From Bacillota bacterium (lineage in GTDB: Bacteria; Bacillota; Clostridia; Clostridiales; Clostridiaceae), in the NCBI GenBank assembly GCA_023399035.1, contig JAEWQX010000065.1, positions 1-31,755 of the forward strand: 31,755 bases of DNA, in the 5' to 3' direction. Position numbers and translations under genes: made by a program. The notes beneath the pieces were generated by a model that worked only from the letters and a program-made list of their open reading frames with translations, did no database searches and was not told where the DNA came from. This document shows, piece after piece, positions 17,441 to 25,663 of the stretch (position 1 is the first letter of the stretch; each line of letters starts with the position of its first letter).

Positions 17441-18643
17441 CTATATTAATGTTACTAATCCAACTATCATTGCACTTAAAAGACTTACACAGAATCCTGC
17501 AAGCATTGATTTAAATGCTAATTTAGAAAGAATATTTCTCTTTTCAGGACATAATGCAGATATTCCTGAGATACATATTCCTATACTTGATATATTTGCA
17601 AATCCTGCTAGAGAAACAGATAAAATTAAACCAGTTCTATAACTTAAATCTGTAATAATCTGACCTAATGATTGGAAGGCAACAAATTCATTTAATACTA
17701 ATTTGCTTCCTAAAAGCTGTCCAGCTGTAAATACTTCTTTAGTATCTAATCCCATTAAATACCCAAATGGTGCAAATACATATGAAAATATTTTTTCAAG
17801 ATTTAATCCAAAGAATCCAAGAACTAGGTTAACTATTGCAACTAATCCTAAAATAGCTATAAGTGATGCTCCTATTGCTAATGCTGTCTGTAATCCATTC
17901 ATAGCGCCTTCTGCAATAGCTGATAATATATTTTCATTATCACCCTTATTGTCTATCTTTAAATCATCAACATCAAAAGCTTCTTCGCTTTCAGGCATTA
18001 ATACTTTAGCTAAAGCAATACTCCCCATTGGCACTAGTGCACTTGCAATAAGTAAATATTCCATTGGGATGCCAAGTGCTGTGTATCCACCTATAATTGT
18101 TGCTGACATACTTCCCATACCAGAAACTAAAACAACTACGATTTCGCTCTTTGTCATTTTTCCTAGGTATTTGCTTACTAGTATAGGACTTTCTGTCTGT
18201 CCTAAAAACATGTTTGCAACAGCTACAAAACTTTCTACATGACTTGTTCCTAAAACCTTTCCAACAGCTTTTCCTATAATTCTAACTACAAATCCTATTA
18301 TACCTAAGTAGTATAATGCACTTACTAATGCCGAAACAAAAATTATGTTTCCAAGTGTCTGAATACCAAATATATTTCCTGTTACCGAACTTGAATCTGC
18401 AAGACTTCCAAATACAAAAGCTATACCATCCTGACCACAGTTTAAAATACTTGTAATAACATCAGATACTTTTTGTACCACATATCTTCCTAAAGGGAAC
18501 TTTAATAATAATACTGCAATTACTAGCTGAATCCCTAATGCTTTTATAACTGTCTTATATGGTATGTTTTTTCTATCTGATGATAAGAAGTACATAAAAC
18601 CAAATACAACAGCAATTCCAAGCAAACTCATAATTAATTTCAT
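17441..18643 (-). CDS. nupC: NupC-family concentrative nucleoside transporter
   Basis: Inner-membrane nucleoside/cation symporter of the CNT family. 400 residues with many hydrophobic segments, the usual length for bacterial NupC. Matching blocks are GQTESPILVSKYLGKMTKSE (about 149-168), GYTALGIPMEYLLIASALVPMG (within 180-210), the ASLIAI region near 260, and LLGSKLVLNEFVAF (about 309-322), the transporter gate/substrate region. AGGAGAG precedes the ATG. It feeds nucleosides to PunA/Udp and DeoB. It is probably transcribed from its own promoter at about 18704, where TTGTATA half-sites overlap. Confidence 0.94.
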   Translation of the reverse strand: MKLIMSLLGIAVVFGFMYFLSSDRKNIPYKTVIKALGIQLVIAVLLLKFPLGRYVVQKVSDVITSILNCGQDGIAFVFGSLADSSSVTGNIFGIQTLGNIIFVSALVSALYYLGIIGFVVRIIGKAVGKVLGTSHVESFVAVANMFLGQTESPILVSKYLGKMTKSEIVVVLVSGMGSMSATIIGGYTALGIPMEYLLIASALVPMGSIALAKVLMPESEEAFDVDDLKIDNKGDNENILSAIAEGAMNGLQTALAIGASLIAILGLVAIVNLVLGFFGLNLEKIFSYVFAPFGYLMGLDTKEVFTAGQLLGSKLVLNEFVAFQSLGQIITDLSYRTGLILSVSLAGFANISSIGICISGISALCPEKRNILSKLAFKSMLAGFCVSLLSAMIVGLVTLI

Positions 18644-18703
18644 CTTTTTCTCTCCTAAACAATGATTTTCTTTTGTCGATACTATCCTTCAAAATTACGT
18701 ACA

Positions 18704-18732
18704 ATTATAACATTTGTATATTAAATTGTATA
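18704..18732 (-). promoter_or_regulatory. Candidate nupC promoter with two TTGTATA half-sites
   Basis: A minus-strand TATAAT (18704-18709) with a TATACA box 17 bases upstream gives a plausible promoter. On the plus strand TTGTATA occurs at 18714-18720 and 18726-18732, within the spacer and -35 region, and the same heptamer makes up the palindrome in front of the GntR gene. The remainder of the 440-bp nupC-gntR interval (18644-19083) is A/T rich without a recognisable gene. Confidence 0.5.
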
Positions 18733-19018
18733 GTTGTTTTCTGTATTATGATATGTTTTTTTATTTTTAATTGCTTATCTTCAAATATCTTATAGTAAAT
18801 TTAAAAAAAATTTGTTATATTTAATAATGTATTAACCAAATTCATTATAAATTATTCTATGAATTAAATAATTTGAAATATTATCTATTAAAAATTCTCT
18901 CATAGATTTATTTCAATGTATAAATCATCCAGTTTTAAAGATATGTGATATACAATATAAAATTTATAACTTAAATTTTGATTATATATATTATTGTATT
19001 AAATATATAATTAACAGC

Positions 19019-19065
19019 TTGTATACAATCCACGTAGTTTATACAAGTTAAAAATACTTGTTATA
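19019..19065 (+). promoter_or_regulatory. Probable operator cluster upstream of gntR
   Basis: Perfect palindrome TTGTATACAA (19019-19028), then TATACAAG (19040-19047) and ACTTGTTATA (19056-19065), all 20-65 bp before the regulator start. GntR-family proteins of the HutC type commonly bind such short palindromes and autoregulate; the assignment to this GntR is inference. Confidence 0.6.
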
Positions 19066-19083
19066 TGAAAAGGTGATATTATT

Positions 19084-19821
19084 ATGGATAAAGTTAGTTT
19101 AGAAAGTAATCAGAAACAGTTACGATATGTAGCTGTATATGATAAGTTATTTAAAATGATAAATGAAGGAATATTTAAAGATGGTTCCCGTCTTCCAAGT
19201 GAACCTGATCTTGCAAAGTCCCTTGGAGTAAGCAGAACAACCCTAAGGCAGGCACTTGCTCTTTTACAGGATGATGGTCTTATTAAAAACATACAGGGAA
19301 AAGGAAATTTCATACTCAAATCTACTTCAAATAAAAGTTCTGGTCTTGAAATTATAGATAATCCAGTTTATAAGTGTATTAATGAAGGAATCAACTCTGT
19401 AGAAATAGATTTTCATATAGAAATTCCAAACGACTACATGATACAGGTTCTCCAGAGAAAAACAGCCGTATGTGTCGTTGCTGACAGATGGTACAAATGT
19501 GATGATAACGTTGTAGCCTATAGTTTTACATTAATACCTATAGAGACCATATCTGAAAATAATATTGATTTAAATAATAAAGATGAACTGCTAAATTTTC
19601 TAGAAAAAGATGCTTATTTAAAGGTAATAAAACGCGAACTAGAAATAAAACATTCAGCAGCTGGAAGCTTCACTGCTAAAAAATATTCATTATATTCTAA
19701 TGGACAATGCCATTTAATACAGGAAAGTTTATATACAAGCACAGAAAATAACCCTGCACTTTTCAATAAGTATTACCTTCCAGTAGATATAAGTTCAATT
19801 AAAATAAATTCATTTAAGTAA
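19084..19821 (+). CDS. GntR-family (HutC/UTRA-type) transcriptional regulator
   Basis: 245 residues. The N-terminal winged helix-turn-helix spans about residues 10-78, with GSRLPSEPDLAKSLGVSRTT (38-57) and LIKNIQGKGNFI following; the rest resembles a UTRA effector-binding domain. It is the only plus-strand gene in the nucleoside region, and stands between nupC and the talC-transketolase-udp genes. Its own upstream palindrome TTGTATACAA and similar half-sites before nupC, talC and udp suggest it controls nucleoside or pentose-phosphate use. The ligand is unknown from sequence; a nucleoside or sugar phosphate would fit. Confidence 0.9.
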   Translation: MDKVSLESNQKQLRYVAVYDKLFKMINEGIFKDGSRLPSEPDLAKSLGVSRTTLRQALALLQDDGLIKNIQGKGNFILKSTSNKSSGLEIIDNPVYKCINEGINSVEIDFHIEIPNDYMIQVLQRKTAVCVVADRWYKCDDNVVAYSFTLIPIETISENNIDLNNKDELLNFLEKDAYLKVIKRELEIKHSAAGSFTAKKYSLYSNGQCHLIQESLYTSTENNPALFNKYYLPVDISSIKINSFK

Positions 19822-19823
19822 AT

Positions 19824-19868
19824 AAATTCCATCAGAATCATTTACGATTCTGATGGAATTTTATTTTT
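19824..19868. terminator. Bidirectional terminator between gntR and talC
   Basis: Perfect 16-bp stem AAATTCCATCAGAATC (19824-19839)/GATTCTGATGGAATTT (19846-19861) with a 6-base loop and T-rich tails on both sides. It serves two convergent genes. Confidence 0.95.
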
Positions 19869-19914
19869 AATATATAAATATCATTATACTATATTTATTT
19901 TAGTCTCTATTTAT

Positions 19915-20559
19915 TTATTTATTCATACCTTCATAGTCCTTTAAGAACTTTTCAATGCCTGCAGTTGTTAATGGATGGTTTATCATTTGTACAATTACAT
20001 TGTATGGTATTGTTGCTATATCTGCTCCAGCTTTTGCACACTGTAAAACATGAATTGGATTTCTCACACTTGCACTAATTATTTCTGTATCAATATGATG
20101 AATTGCAAATATTTCTGCAATATCTTCTATTAATGTTATTCCTTCTTTTCCAATATCATCTAGTCTTCCCAGGAATGGACTTACATAAGTTGCACCTGCT
20201 CTTGCTGCAAGTAAAGCTTGAAGTGCTGAGAATATTAAAGTAACATTAGTCTTTATTCCTTCTTTACTTAAAGCACTTACAGCTTTTAATCCTTCTTCAC
20301 ACATAGGAATTTTAACAACCATATTTTTATGGATTTTAGCTATTTCTCTTGCTTCTTTAAGCATACCTTCACAATCCATAGATATTACTTCTCCGCTTAT
20401 AGGACCATCAACAATAGATGTAATTTCCTTTATTACTTCATTAAAATCACGGCCTTCTTTAGCTATAAGCGAAGGGTTTGTAGTAACTCCACATATTACA
20501 CCTAAATCATTTGCTTTTCTTATTTCTTCTATATTGGCAGTATCCACAAAAATTTTCAT
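19915..20559 (-). CDS. Transaldolase, small TalC/FSA-type
   Basis: Class I Schiff-base aldolase of 214 residues. Lys83 in VVKIPM is the expected Schiff-base lysine, and the N-terminus has FVDTAN (4-9) and GVTTNPSLI (24-32). At the position where E. coli fructose-6-phosphate aldolase has Gln59, this protein has Glu57 (in GEVIS); known family work ties Glu here to transaldolase rather than FSA activity. It should exchange dihydroxyacetone units between sedoheptulose-7-P/erythrose-4-P and fructose-6-P/glyceraldehyde-3-P, complementing the adjacent transketolase. A TTGTATA site lies 27-33 bp before the start. Confidence 0.93.
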   Translation of the reverse strand: MKIFVDTANIEEIRKANDLGVICGVTTNPSLIAKEGRDFNEVIKEITSIVDGPISGEVISMDCEGMLKEAREIAKIHKNMVVKIPMCEEGLKAVSALSKEGIKTNVTLIFSALQALLAARAGATYVSPFLGRLDDIGKEGITLIEDIAEIFAIHHIDTEIISASVRNPIHVLQCAKAGADIATIPYNVIVQMINHPLTTAGIEKFLKDYEGMNK

Positions 20560-20585
20560 ACCATAATACTCCTAACTTTAAATGT

Positions 20586-20592
20586 TTGTATA
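20586..20592. promoter_or_regulatory. TTGTATA half-site upstream of talC
   Basis: Single heptamer matching the half-sites of the gntR palindrome, in the 75-bp gap between talC and the deoD remnant. As an isolated 7-mer in A/T-rich DNA this is weak evidence. Confidence 0.3.
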
Positions 20593-20633
20593 TGTAACAT
20601 ATAATTATTGATTATTTCAAGTCTTTTGTTATA

Positions 20634-20994
20634 TTAAAGACCTACAATAGTATCAAGTGCAATTTCCATCATATTTTTAAATGTTGTCTGTCTTTCTTCT
20701 GCACTTGTCACCTCACCTGTAATAAAGTGATCGCTTACTGTCATTATTGCTAATGCCTTAACATGGTGTTTTGCTGCTACTGTATAAAGCCCTGCAGCTT
20801 CCATTTCAACACCTAAGCATCAAAATGCAGCCCACTTCTTCCAGTCTTCATTATCATCCCCATAGAATATGTCTGAACTATATATAGTTCCAACCTTTGG
20901 ATTTATTCCTTTTTCTACTGCGATGTCATAAGCTTTCTTCAATAATTCAAAGTTAGCTGTTGGTGCATAAGTTCTTCCTTGGAATCTTGTTAAG
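20634..20994 (-). pseudogene. deoD: deoD (hexameric purine-nucleoside phosphorylase) remnant
   Basis: Conceptual translation of the minus strand gives the C-terminal half of a DeoD-type phosphorylase: RFQGRTYAPTANFELLKKAY at its start, then YSSDIFYGDD, LGVEMEAAGLYTVAAKHH and VSDHFITGE to a natural-looking end. Roughly the first half (phosphate-binding loop region) is absent, and the fragment abuts the transketolase stop codon. There is also an in-frame TGA at 20820-20822 where the family has Gly (a GGA to TGA change would explain it), just before CLGVEMEA. With both lesions the gene is dead. The surviving part shows no other frame breaks, suggesting recent loss. Confidence 0.92.
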
Positions 20995-21924
20995 TTAAGA
21001 TTGAAATATTTCTTTTGCTTTTGAAATTATTTCTTCTGCTGTAAGTTTGTATTTTTTCATTAACTCATCTGGAGTTCCTGATTCACCAAATGTATCCTGT
21101 ATTCCTACCATTTTTACTTTTGTAGGACACTCGCTGCATACAACAGCTGAAACCATTGCTCCAAGTCCACCGATTATTGAATGTTCTTCTGCAGTTACTA
21201 TTCCTTTAGTTTCTTTTGCAGCTTTAATTATTATTTCTCTATCAATAGGTTTTATTGTAGACATATTGATAACTCTAGCCTTAATTCCTTCAGCTTCAAG
21301 CATATTTGATGCTTCGACAGCTTTTTGAACCATCATTCCAGCTGCAATTATTGTTACATCATTACCTTCTTTTACTTCAACACCTTTTCCTATTTCAAAC
21401 TTGTAGTCATCATCAAAGATATCTTCAGTATTACATCTTCCAAATCTTAAGTACACTGGTCCTTTAAATTCTGCTGCTGCCTTTGTTGCTGCTTTCGCTT
21501 CTCTGTCATCAGCTGGTACTATTACAGTCATATTAGGAAGTGAACACATAAGTGCTATATCTTCAACAGACTGATGGGATCCGCCATCTTCACCTACTGT
21601 TATTCCTGCATGAGTAGCAGCTATTTTTACATTTACTTTAGGATAGCATATTGAATTTCTTATGATTTCAAAAGCTCTTCCAGTTGCAAAGACTGCAAAA
21701 GTACTTGCAAAAGGAATTAATCCTACATTAGCCATACCTGCTGCCATTCCCATTAAGTTCTGCTCTGCTATTCCAGCATTGAAAAATCTTTCTTTAAATT
21801 CACCTTTAAATCCATTTGTCTTAGTTGACTTTGAAAGGTCTGCATCTAAAACTACTACTTTTTCATTTTCGTGTCCAAGTTCAACTAATGCTGTTCCATA
21901 TGATTCTCTTGTTGCTTTTCCCAT
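20995..21924 (-). CDS. Transketolase, C-terminal subunit
   Basis: About 309 residues covering the pyrimidine-binding and C-terminal domains of transketolase. FNAGIAEQNLMGMAAG holds the Glu that activates the thiamine N1', and GEDGGSHQSVEDIALM and VPADDREAKAA are family motifs. The reading opens further upstream and overlaps the N-terminal subunit gene, but AAAGGAG is positioned for the ATG at 21924 (MGKATRES), 19 bp past the stop of the partner gene. Works only with the product of the adjacent gene; split transketolases of this layout are common in clostridia and archaea. It transfers two-carbon ketol units in pentose phosphate metabolism. Confidence 0.95.
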   Translation of the reverse strand: MGKATRESYGTALVELGHENEKVVVLDADLSKSTKTNGFKGEFKERFFNAGIAEQNLMGMAAGMANVGLIPFASTFAVFATGRAFEIIRNSICYPKVNVKIAATHAGITVGEDGGSHQSVEDIALMCSLPNMTVIVPADDREAKAATKAAAEFKGPVYLRFGRCNTEDIFDDDYKFEIGKGVEVKEGNDVTIIAAGMMVQKAVEASNMLEAEGIKARVINMSTIKPIDREIIIKAAKETKGIVTAEEHSIIGGLGAMVSAVVCSECPTKVKMVGIQDTFGESGTPDELMKKYKLTAEEIISKAKEIFQS

Positions 21925-21943
21925 TTCAAACTTCTCCTTTATA

Positions 21944-22759
21944 TTATGCAAGAATTTCTTTTATTGCTTTATTTTTTTCTTCTTCGTTAGGGGCTGCTCC
22001 ATGCCATCCTGCTTGGTCTTCCATAAAGCTTACACCTTTTCCTTTAACAGTTTTAGCTATAATTACGCTTGGCTTGTCACTACATTTATCAGCTTCTTTA
22101 AAAGCTTTATCTATAGCATCAAAATCATTACCATCTTCACAGATAATTACGTTCCAGCCAAAGCTTTCGAACTTTTTATCTAGAGGACTTATATTCATAA
22201 CATCTTCATTTCTACCGTCAATTTGTAATCCATTATTATCGATTATTGCAGTTAAGTTGTTTAATTTGTAGTGTCCAGCTGCCATAGCTGCTTCCCATAC
22301 TAAACCTTCTTGAACTTCTCCATCACCTAGTATTGTGTATACTTTTGATGGTCTACCAAGGTGTCTTAATCCTAATGCCATACCTACAGCATTTGATATT
22401 CCTTGACCAAGTGATCCAGTAGATACATCAACTCCGTTTATATGTTTAGAATCTGGATGACCTTGAAGGAGTCCCCCTATTTTTCTTAAGCTGTACATTT
22501 CTTCTTTTGGGAAGAATCCTTTTTCAGCTAGAACTGCATATAAAGCAGGTGCTGCATGACCTTTACTAAGAATAAATCTGTCTCTGTTTTCGTCCTTTGA
22601 ATTTTCTACACTTACATTCATCTTTTCATAATATAAGTAAGTTAAGATTTCTGAACATGATAAAGATCCTCCCGGATGCCCAGATTTTGATTCATATATC
22701 ATTTCAATAATATCTTTTTTAACTTGTTTACATACTGCATTTAAATTATCTTTGTTCAT
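21944..22759 (-). CDS. Transketolase, N-terminal subunit
   Basis: 271 residues carrying the thiamine diphosphate-binding half: SKSGHPGGSLSCSEIL (about 25-40), STGSLGQGISNAVGMALG (about 111-128), and the metal/ThDP motif from ILGDGEVQEG to the AIIDNNGLQ stretch (about 143-178). Ends LILA-like and is followed at once by the C-terminal subunit gene. AGGTTGGTG precedes the ATG. With the transaldolase it moves nucleoside-derived pentose phosphates into glycolysis. Confidence 0.95.
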   Translation of the reverse strand: MNKDNLNAVCKQVKKDIIEMIYESKSGHPGGSLSCSEILTYLYYEKMNVSVENSKDENRDRFILSKGHAAPALYAVLAEKGFFPKEEMYSLRKIGGLLQGHPDSKHINGVDVSTGSLGQGISNAVGMALGLRHLGRPSKVYTILGDGEVQEGLVWEAAMAAGHYKLNNLTAIIDNNGLQIDGRNEDVMNISPLDKKFESFGWNVIICEDGNDFDAIDKAFKEADKCSDKPSVIIAKTVKGKGVSFMEDQAGWHGAAPNEEEKNKAIKEILA

Positions 22760-22830
22760 TTTGCACCAACCTATCTTTCTATATATGTAAAAGCCTTTCT
22801 TAAATAAAAACTTCTTTTTATTATGTACTG

Positions 22831-23150
22831 TTATGTTCTGCTTATTTGAGCAAATATATTACTTTTTTCAAACATATTCATGAATGTCTGAATTACATAA
22901 CCAAGATCTAAAAATGCTGCTACTGGACCTATGCTTAATTTTGCTCCAAGTATCAGCTCCATAATTAAAAATACAAATTCAAAACAATATCTTACATATA
23001 CTAATTTCACATAGGTAAGACATTGTTCATTCCATGCCATAAGATCGTAATTGGATCAGCTCCGAATCTAGAATTTACAGCAATAGCTATTCCTAAGCCT
23101 ACTAGCATTGATCCTATAATAACCATTAATAATTTCAAATCTTTTAACAT
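22831..23150 (-). pseudogene. YczE/YitT-type membrane protein remnant
   Basis: From an ATG at 23150 with AGGAG upstream, the minus strand reads MLKDLKLLMVIIGSMLVGLG and on to FGADPITILWHGMNNVLPM, then a TGA at 23007-23009. The start resembles the first helices and G-A-D-P motif of YczE/YyaS/YitT-type integral membrane proteins. In another frame further on, VFLIMELILGAKLSIG followed by DLGYVIQTFMNMFE resembles the next helices of the same family. The whole remnant encodes about 100 residues against about 200 for an intact gene, so it has a frameshift and a truncation. It lies between udp and the transketolase genes, perhaps once a transporter for the pathway. Confidence 0.75.
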
Positions 23151-23311
23151 ATATCTCCTATATTGAATCAATATTTAATGCATCTGATATATTTCTATAT
23201 AACATATGTTAATTTACTTAATACTCTGCTTTAATATATATTTATGATCATGTTTAATTAATGTTTTATATGGAATATCTTTTTTATTTGAAAATAATAA
23301 AACATTTTTTG

Positions 23312-24097
23312 TTATTTAGCTGCTCTTTCTTTATCCAATTTAATCATATTTCTGATACCTTCAACAGCAACCTTGATTGATTCTTCTGAATCATGACATT
23401 GTGGATTGTCTAATCCTGCTTTTTCACGTTCCTGATTTGCTATTACTAAGAAGCATGCTCCCGTACGTACTCTTAAATAACTTCCAACTACAAATATTGC
23501 TGCACTTTCCATTTCAGATGCTAAGCATCCACATCTAAGCCATGCATTCCACTTGCTTTCTAATTCATAACTTACAGGCTTAGTTTCTGGTGAATGCTGT
23601 CCATAAAATGAATCCTTAGATTGAACAACTCCTGTATGATATGTTTTATTTAATCTCCTAGATGCATCTACAAGTGCATTTACCACATCAAAATTTGCAA
23701 CTGCTGGGAATTCTATCGGTGCATATTCTTTACTTGTACCTTCCATTCTTATTGAACCAGTTGCTACTACAATGTCTCCGCCTTTAACATCAAGTTCCAT
23801 TCCACCACAAGTACCAACTCTTATAAATGTATCGGCACCGCATTTAACTAATTCCTCTAAAGCTATTGCAGCTGATGGCCCTCCGATCCCTGTTGATGTA
23901 ACACTAACCTTAACTCCATCTAAATAACCTGTGTAAGTAACATACTCTCTGTTATCTGCAACAAGTACTGGATTGTCGAAATGTTTTGCAATCTTTTCAC
24001 ATCTTTTTGGATCACCTGGAAGTATTACATACTTTCCTACTTCACCTTCTCCTACAGCTATGTGATACTGTTTTCCTGAACCCTCTGAATAATTCAT
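23312..24097 (-). CDS. udp: Uridine phosphorylase Udp
   Basis: Nucleoside phosphorylase-I family enzyme cleaving uridine with phosphate to uracil and ribose-1-phosphate. 261 residues. Phosphate loop VILPGDPKRCEKIA (about 24-37), IRVGTCGGM (about 91-99), and the base/ribose site CLASEMESAAIFVV (about 192-205). QREKAG near residue 225 fits a uridine rather than purine enzyme. GGAGGAA is upstream of the ATG. It is the first gene of the udp-tkt-talC group and its promoter region carries inverted TTGTATA-type half-sites. Confidence 0.94.
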   Translation of the reverse strand: MNYSEGSGKQYHIAVGEGEVGKYVILPGDPKRCEKIAKHFDNPVLVADNREYVTYTGYLDGVKVSVTSTGIGGPSAAIALEELVKCGADTFIRVGTCGGMELDVKGGDIVVATGSIRMEGTSKEYAPIEFPAVANFDVVNALVDASRRLNKTYHTGVVQSKDSFYGQHSPETKPVSYELESKWNAWLRCGCLASEMESAAIFVVGSYLRVRTGACFLVIANQEREKAGLDNPQCHDSEESIKVAVEGIRNMIKLDKERAAK

Positions 24098-24133
24098 TAA
24101 AATTCCTCCAAACTAAATTATAAATCAAGTATA

Positions 24134-24156
24134 TATACAACACTCAAACTTGTATT
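24134..24156. promoter_or_regulatory. Inverted TATACAA/TTGTATT half-sites upstream of udp
   Basis: TATACAA (24134-24140) and TTGTATT (24150-24156) face each other with a 9-base gap about 40-60 bp before the udp start, and resemble the gntR palindrome. The rest of 24098-24389 holds only A/T-rich leader sequence as far as I can see. Confidence 0.4.
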
Positions 24157-24389
24157 ATAACTTGTCTACTTACATCGTATTCTTATGACAACATTTACAC
24201 AATTGATTTGTAAATGCTTTTTGTAATTATTATTCTATATATTAATTCTAATTATTCATAAATAATGAATTACTTATTTACACTAAGACTTTCTTTGTAT
24301 ATATCCATAAATCAGCCATAGAACCATTGATAAGCTTACTTCACTTATCCTTTTAAAAGGTATCTTGAGTTGCTCTTGAATATAAACCA

Positions 24390-24430
24390 CAAAAAAGATC
24401 TCACTAGTTTGAATACCCGCAAGATCTTTA
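24390..24430 (-). terminator. Terminator downstream of the holin-like gene
   Basis: AAAGATCT (24394-24401) and AGATCTTT (24422-24429) pair around a 20-base loop; on the minus strand the second arm runs into a T-run. It closes the single-gene unit at 24468-24719. Confidence 0.75.
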
Positions 24431-24467
24431 ACTTGCCATTTAATATATAATCATAAGATAAATTCTA

Positions 24468-24719
24468 TCACTTATCTTTTCCCTTTTGTTTTACAAGCTG
24501 ATTTGTATATACTGTAGCACCTGTTACAAGTACACCTTGTATTACTGCATTAACATTCAACCCCATTATTCCAATAGTTCCAGCTATGCCAAAGACAAGA
24601 AGAAAAACAGGTATATATCTATCACTTATTCTTTCAGTATTCTTCATAATCATGCCTACTATATAAAGAACAGGTATTAAAATAAGTGCATTTTGAGTAA
24701 TGTATTGCATGAAATCCAT
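24468..24719 (-). CDS. Small phage-holin-like membrane protein
   Basis: 83 residues with two to three hydrophobic helices (about 10-26, 36-54 and 58-72) and a basic tail QLVKQKGKDK. The ending VLVTGATVYTNQLVKQ and the middle IMKNTERISDRYIPVFLLV strongly resemble the short holins of Firmicutes phages (phage_holin_5-type). Holins perforate the membrane to release an endolysin, but no endolysin or other phage gene is next to it. It may be a lone prophage relic or a domesticated membrane protein. GAGGCG upstream supports the ATG. Confidence 0.75.
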   Translation of the reverse strand: MDFMQYITQNALILIPVLYIVGMIMKNTERISDRYIPVFLLVFGIAGTIGIMGLNVNAVIQGVLVTGATVYTNQLVKQKGKDK

Positions 24720-24886
24720 TTTATCGCCTCACTTTCTTCATATATATTAATTCAGTTTATTTACCGCACTACATTATATGAATTGTATGTTTATTCTGTT
24801 AACCAGTTATTATCTCTATATATTTAAATAACACTGGTAAAATGATATAATAAAGTTAAATTAATTGTAATGAAAGGAGCTTATAT

Positions 24887-25519
24887 ATGAATATTTTAGA
24901 TATTCTTAATAATCAGATCCGTGAAAACCATCACGAAAAGCAGGCATTAGAGATTATACGTGATTCCTATACTGGTTCTGTAAATAACAATTATACATTG
25001 ATTGTTGATCAGGATGGCGAGCTGCTTGTGAGAATTCCAAGTATTCAGGAAAAAGATGAATTCATATATAATAAAATTTCTGAATACCCTTATCCTCTAG
25101 TAATGTGCATGAATATCGAAGAAATAAATAATCCCGAGTACTATTCATACATACAGACAAAATTTTTAGAAACCTATAAGGACAAGCTTCAGGTATTCTT
25201 TAAAGATGTAACTATAGTCAGTAAATTAAAAAGTGACATAGTTAAAACAAAGGAAAAGATTGAATACTTTACATATGCAGCTATTGCAGGTGCAATCTTA
25301 AGCGGATTATCTTTATGCGTATTCAATGTTTCCAATACAACTAAACATGTTCTTACTTTTGGAATAATTTTATTTTTCTGCTGCACATTATATATTCAAT
25401 TTACAAAAGAAACTACAATTAAAAAATTGATTGATGGATATATATCTACCATTAATACAGACTGGTATAACTCAGATTTAAGAAAACATTATACATTCTT
25501 ATGTAACTTTATGGGATAA
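24887..25519 (+). CDS. Unrecognised protein with two membrane segments
   Basis: 210 residues; I do not recognise a family. The N-terminal 125 residues are soluble-looking, with a small mixed beta segment (NYTLIVDQDGELLVRIP, about 35-51) and a charged helix (about 112-126). Two hydrophobic helices follow (about 129-147 and 155-172), then a C-terminal tail with Trp193 and several aromatic residues. No signal peptide is evident. GAAAGGAGC at good spacing supports the ATG. It stands alone, divergent from the holin-like gene and followed by a strong terminator, and composition matches its neighbours. Coding status is well supported; function is unknown. Confidence 0.8.
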   Translation: MNILDILNNQIRENHHEKQALEIIRDSYTGSVNNNYTLIVDQDGELLVRIPSIQEKDEFIYNKISEYPYPLVMCMNIEEINNPEYYSYIQTKFLETYKDKLQVFFKDVTIVSKLKSDIVKTKEKIEYFTYAAIAGAILSGLSLCVFNVSNTTKHVLTFGIILFFCCTLYIQFTKETTIKKLIDGYISTINTDWYNSDLRKHYTFLCNFMG

Positions 25520-25564
25520 TATTTTATTAATGTTAATCAGGTATTATTTATATTTTATTATTGA

Positions 25565-25594
25565 AAAGAGCACTGTCAATTGACAGTGCTCTTT
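25565..25594. terminator. Bidirectional terminator, perfect 30-bp palindrome
   Basis: AAAGAGCACTGTCAA and its exact complement meet with no spacer between two convergent genes (the 210-residue protein and the NSS transporter). The inner bases would form the loop. Confidence 0.92.
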
Positions 25595-25663
25595 CTATGT
25601 AAATAGTATAACTTCATATCTTATTACTATAACTTCATTACTATCTTATTTTTCATATATGTT

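Noticed and set aside
17703..18242. 179-codon plus-strand open frame inside nupC
   Set aside because: Long only because codon bias of the membrane gene avoids stops in that frame; no family resemblance and no start signal.
20820..20822. TGA in the deoD fragment as a selenocysteine or recoding site
   Set aside because: The position is a conserved Gly in DeoD, the gene also lacks its N-terminal half, and no recoding hairpin is evident; a nonsense mutation is the simpler reading.
21662..22271. Two overlapping plus-strand frames over the transketolase genes
   Set aside because: Antisense to two well-supported conserved genes, low-complexity Ser/Phe/Leu content, no ribosome binding site.
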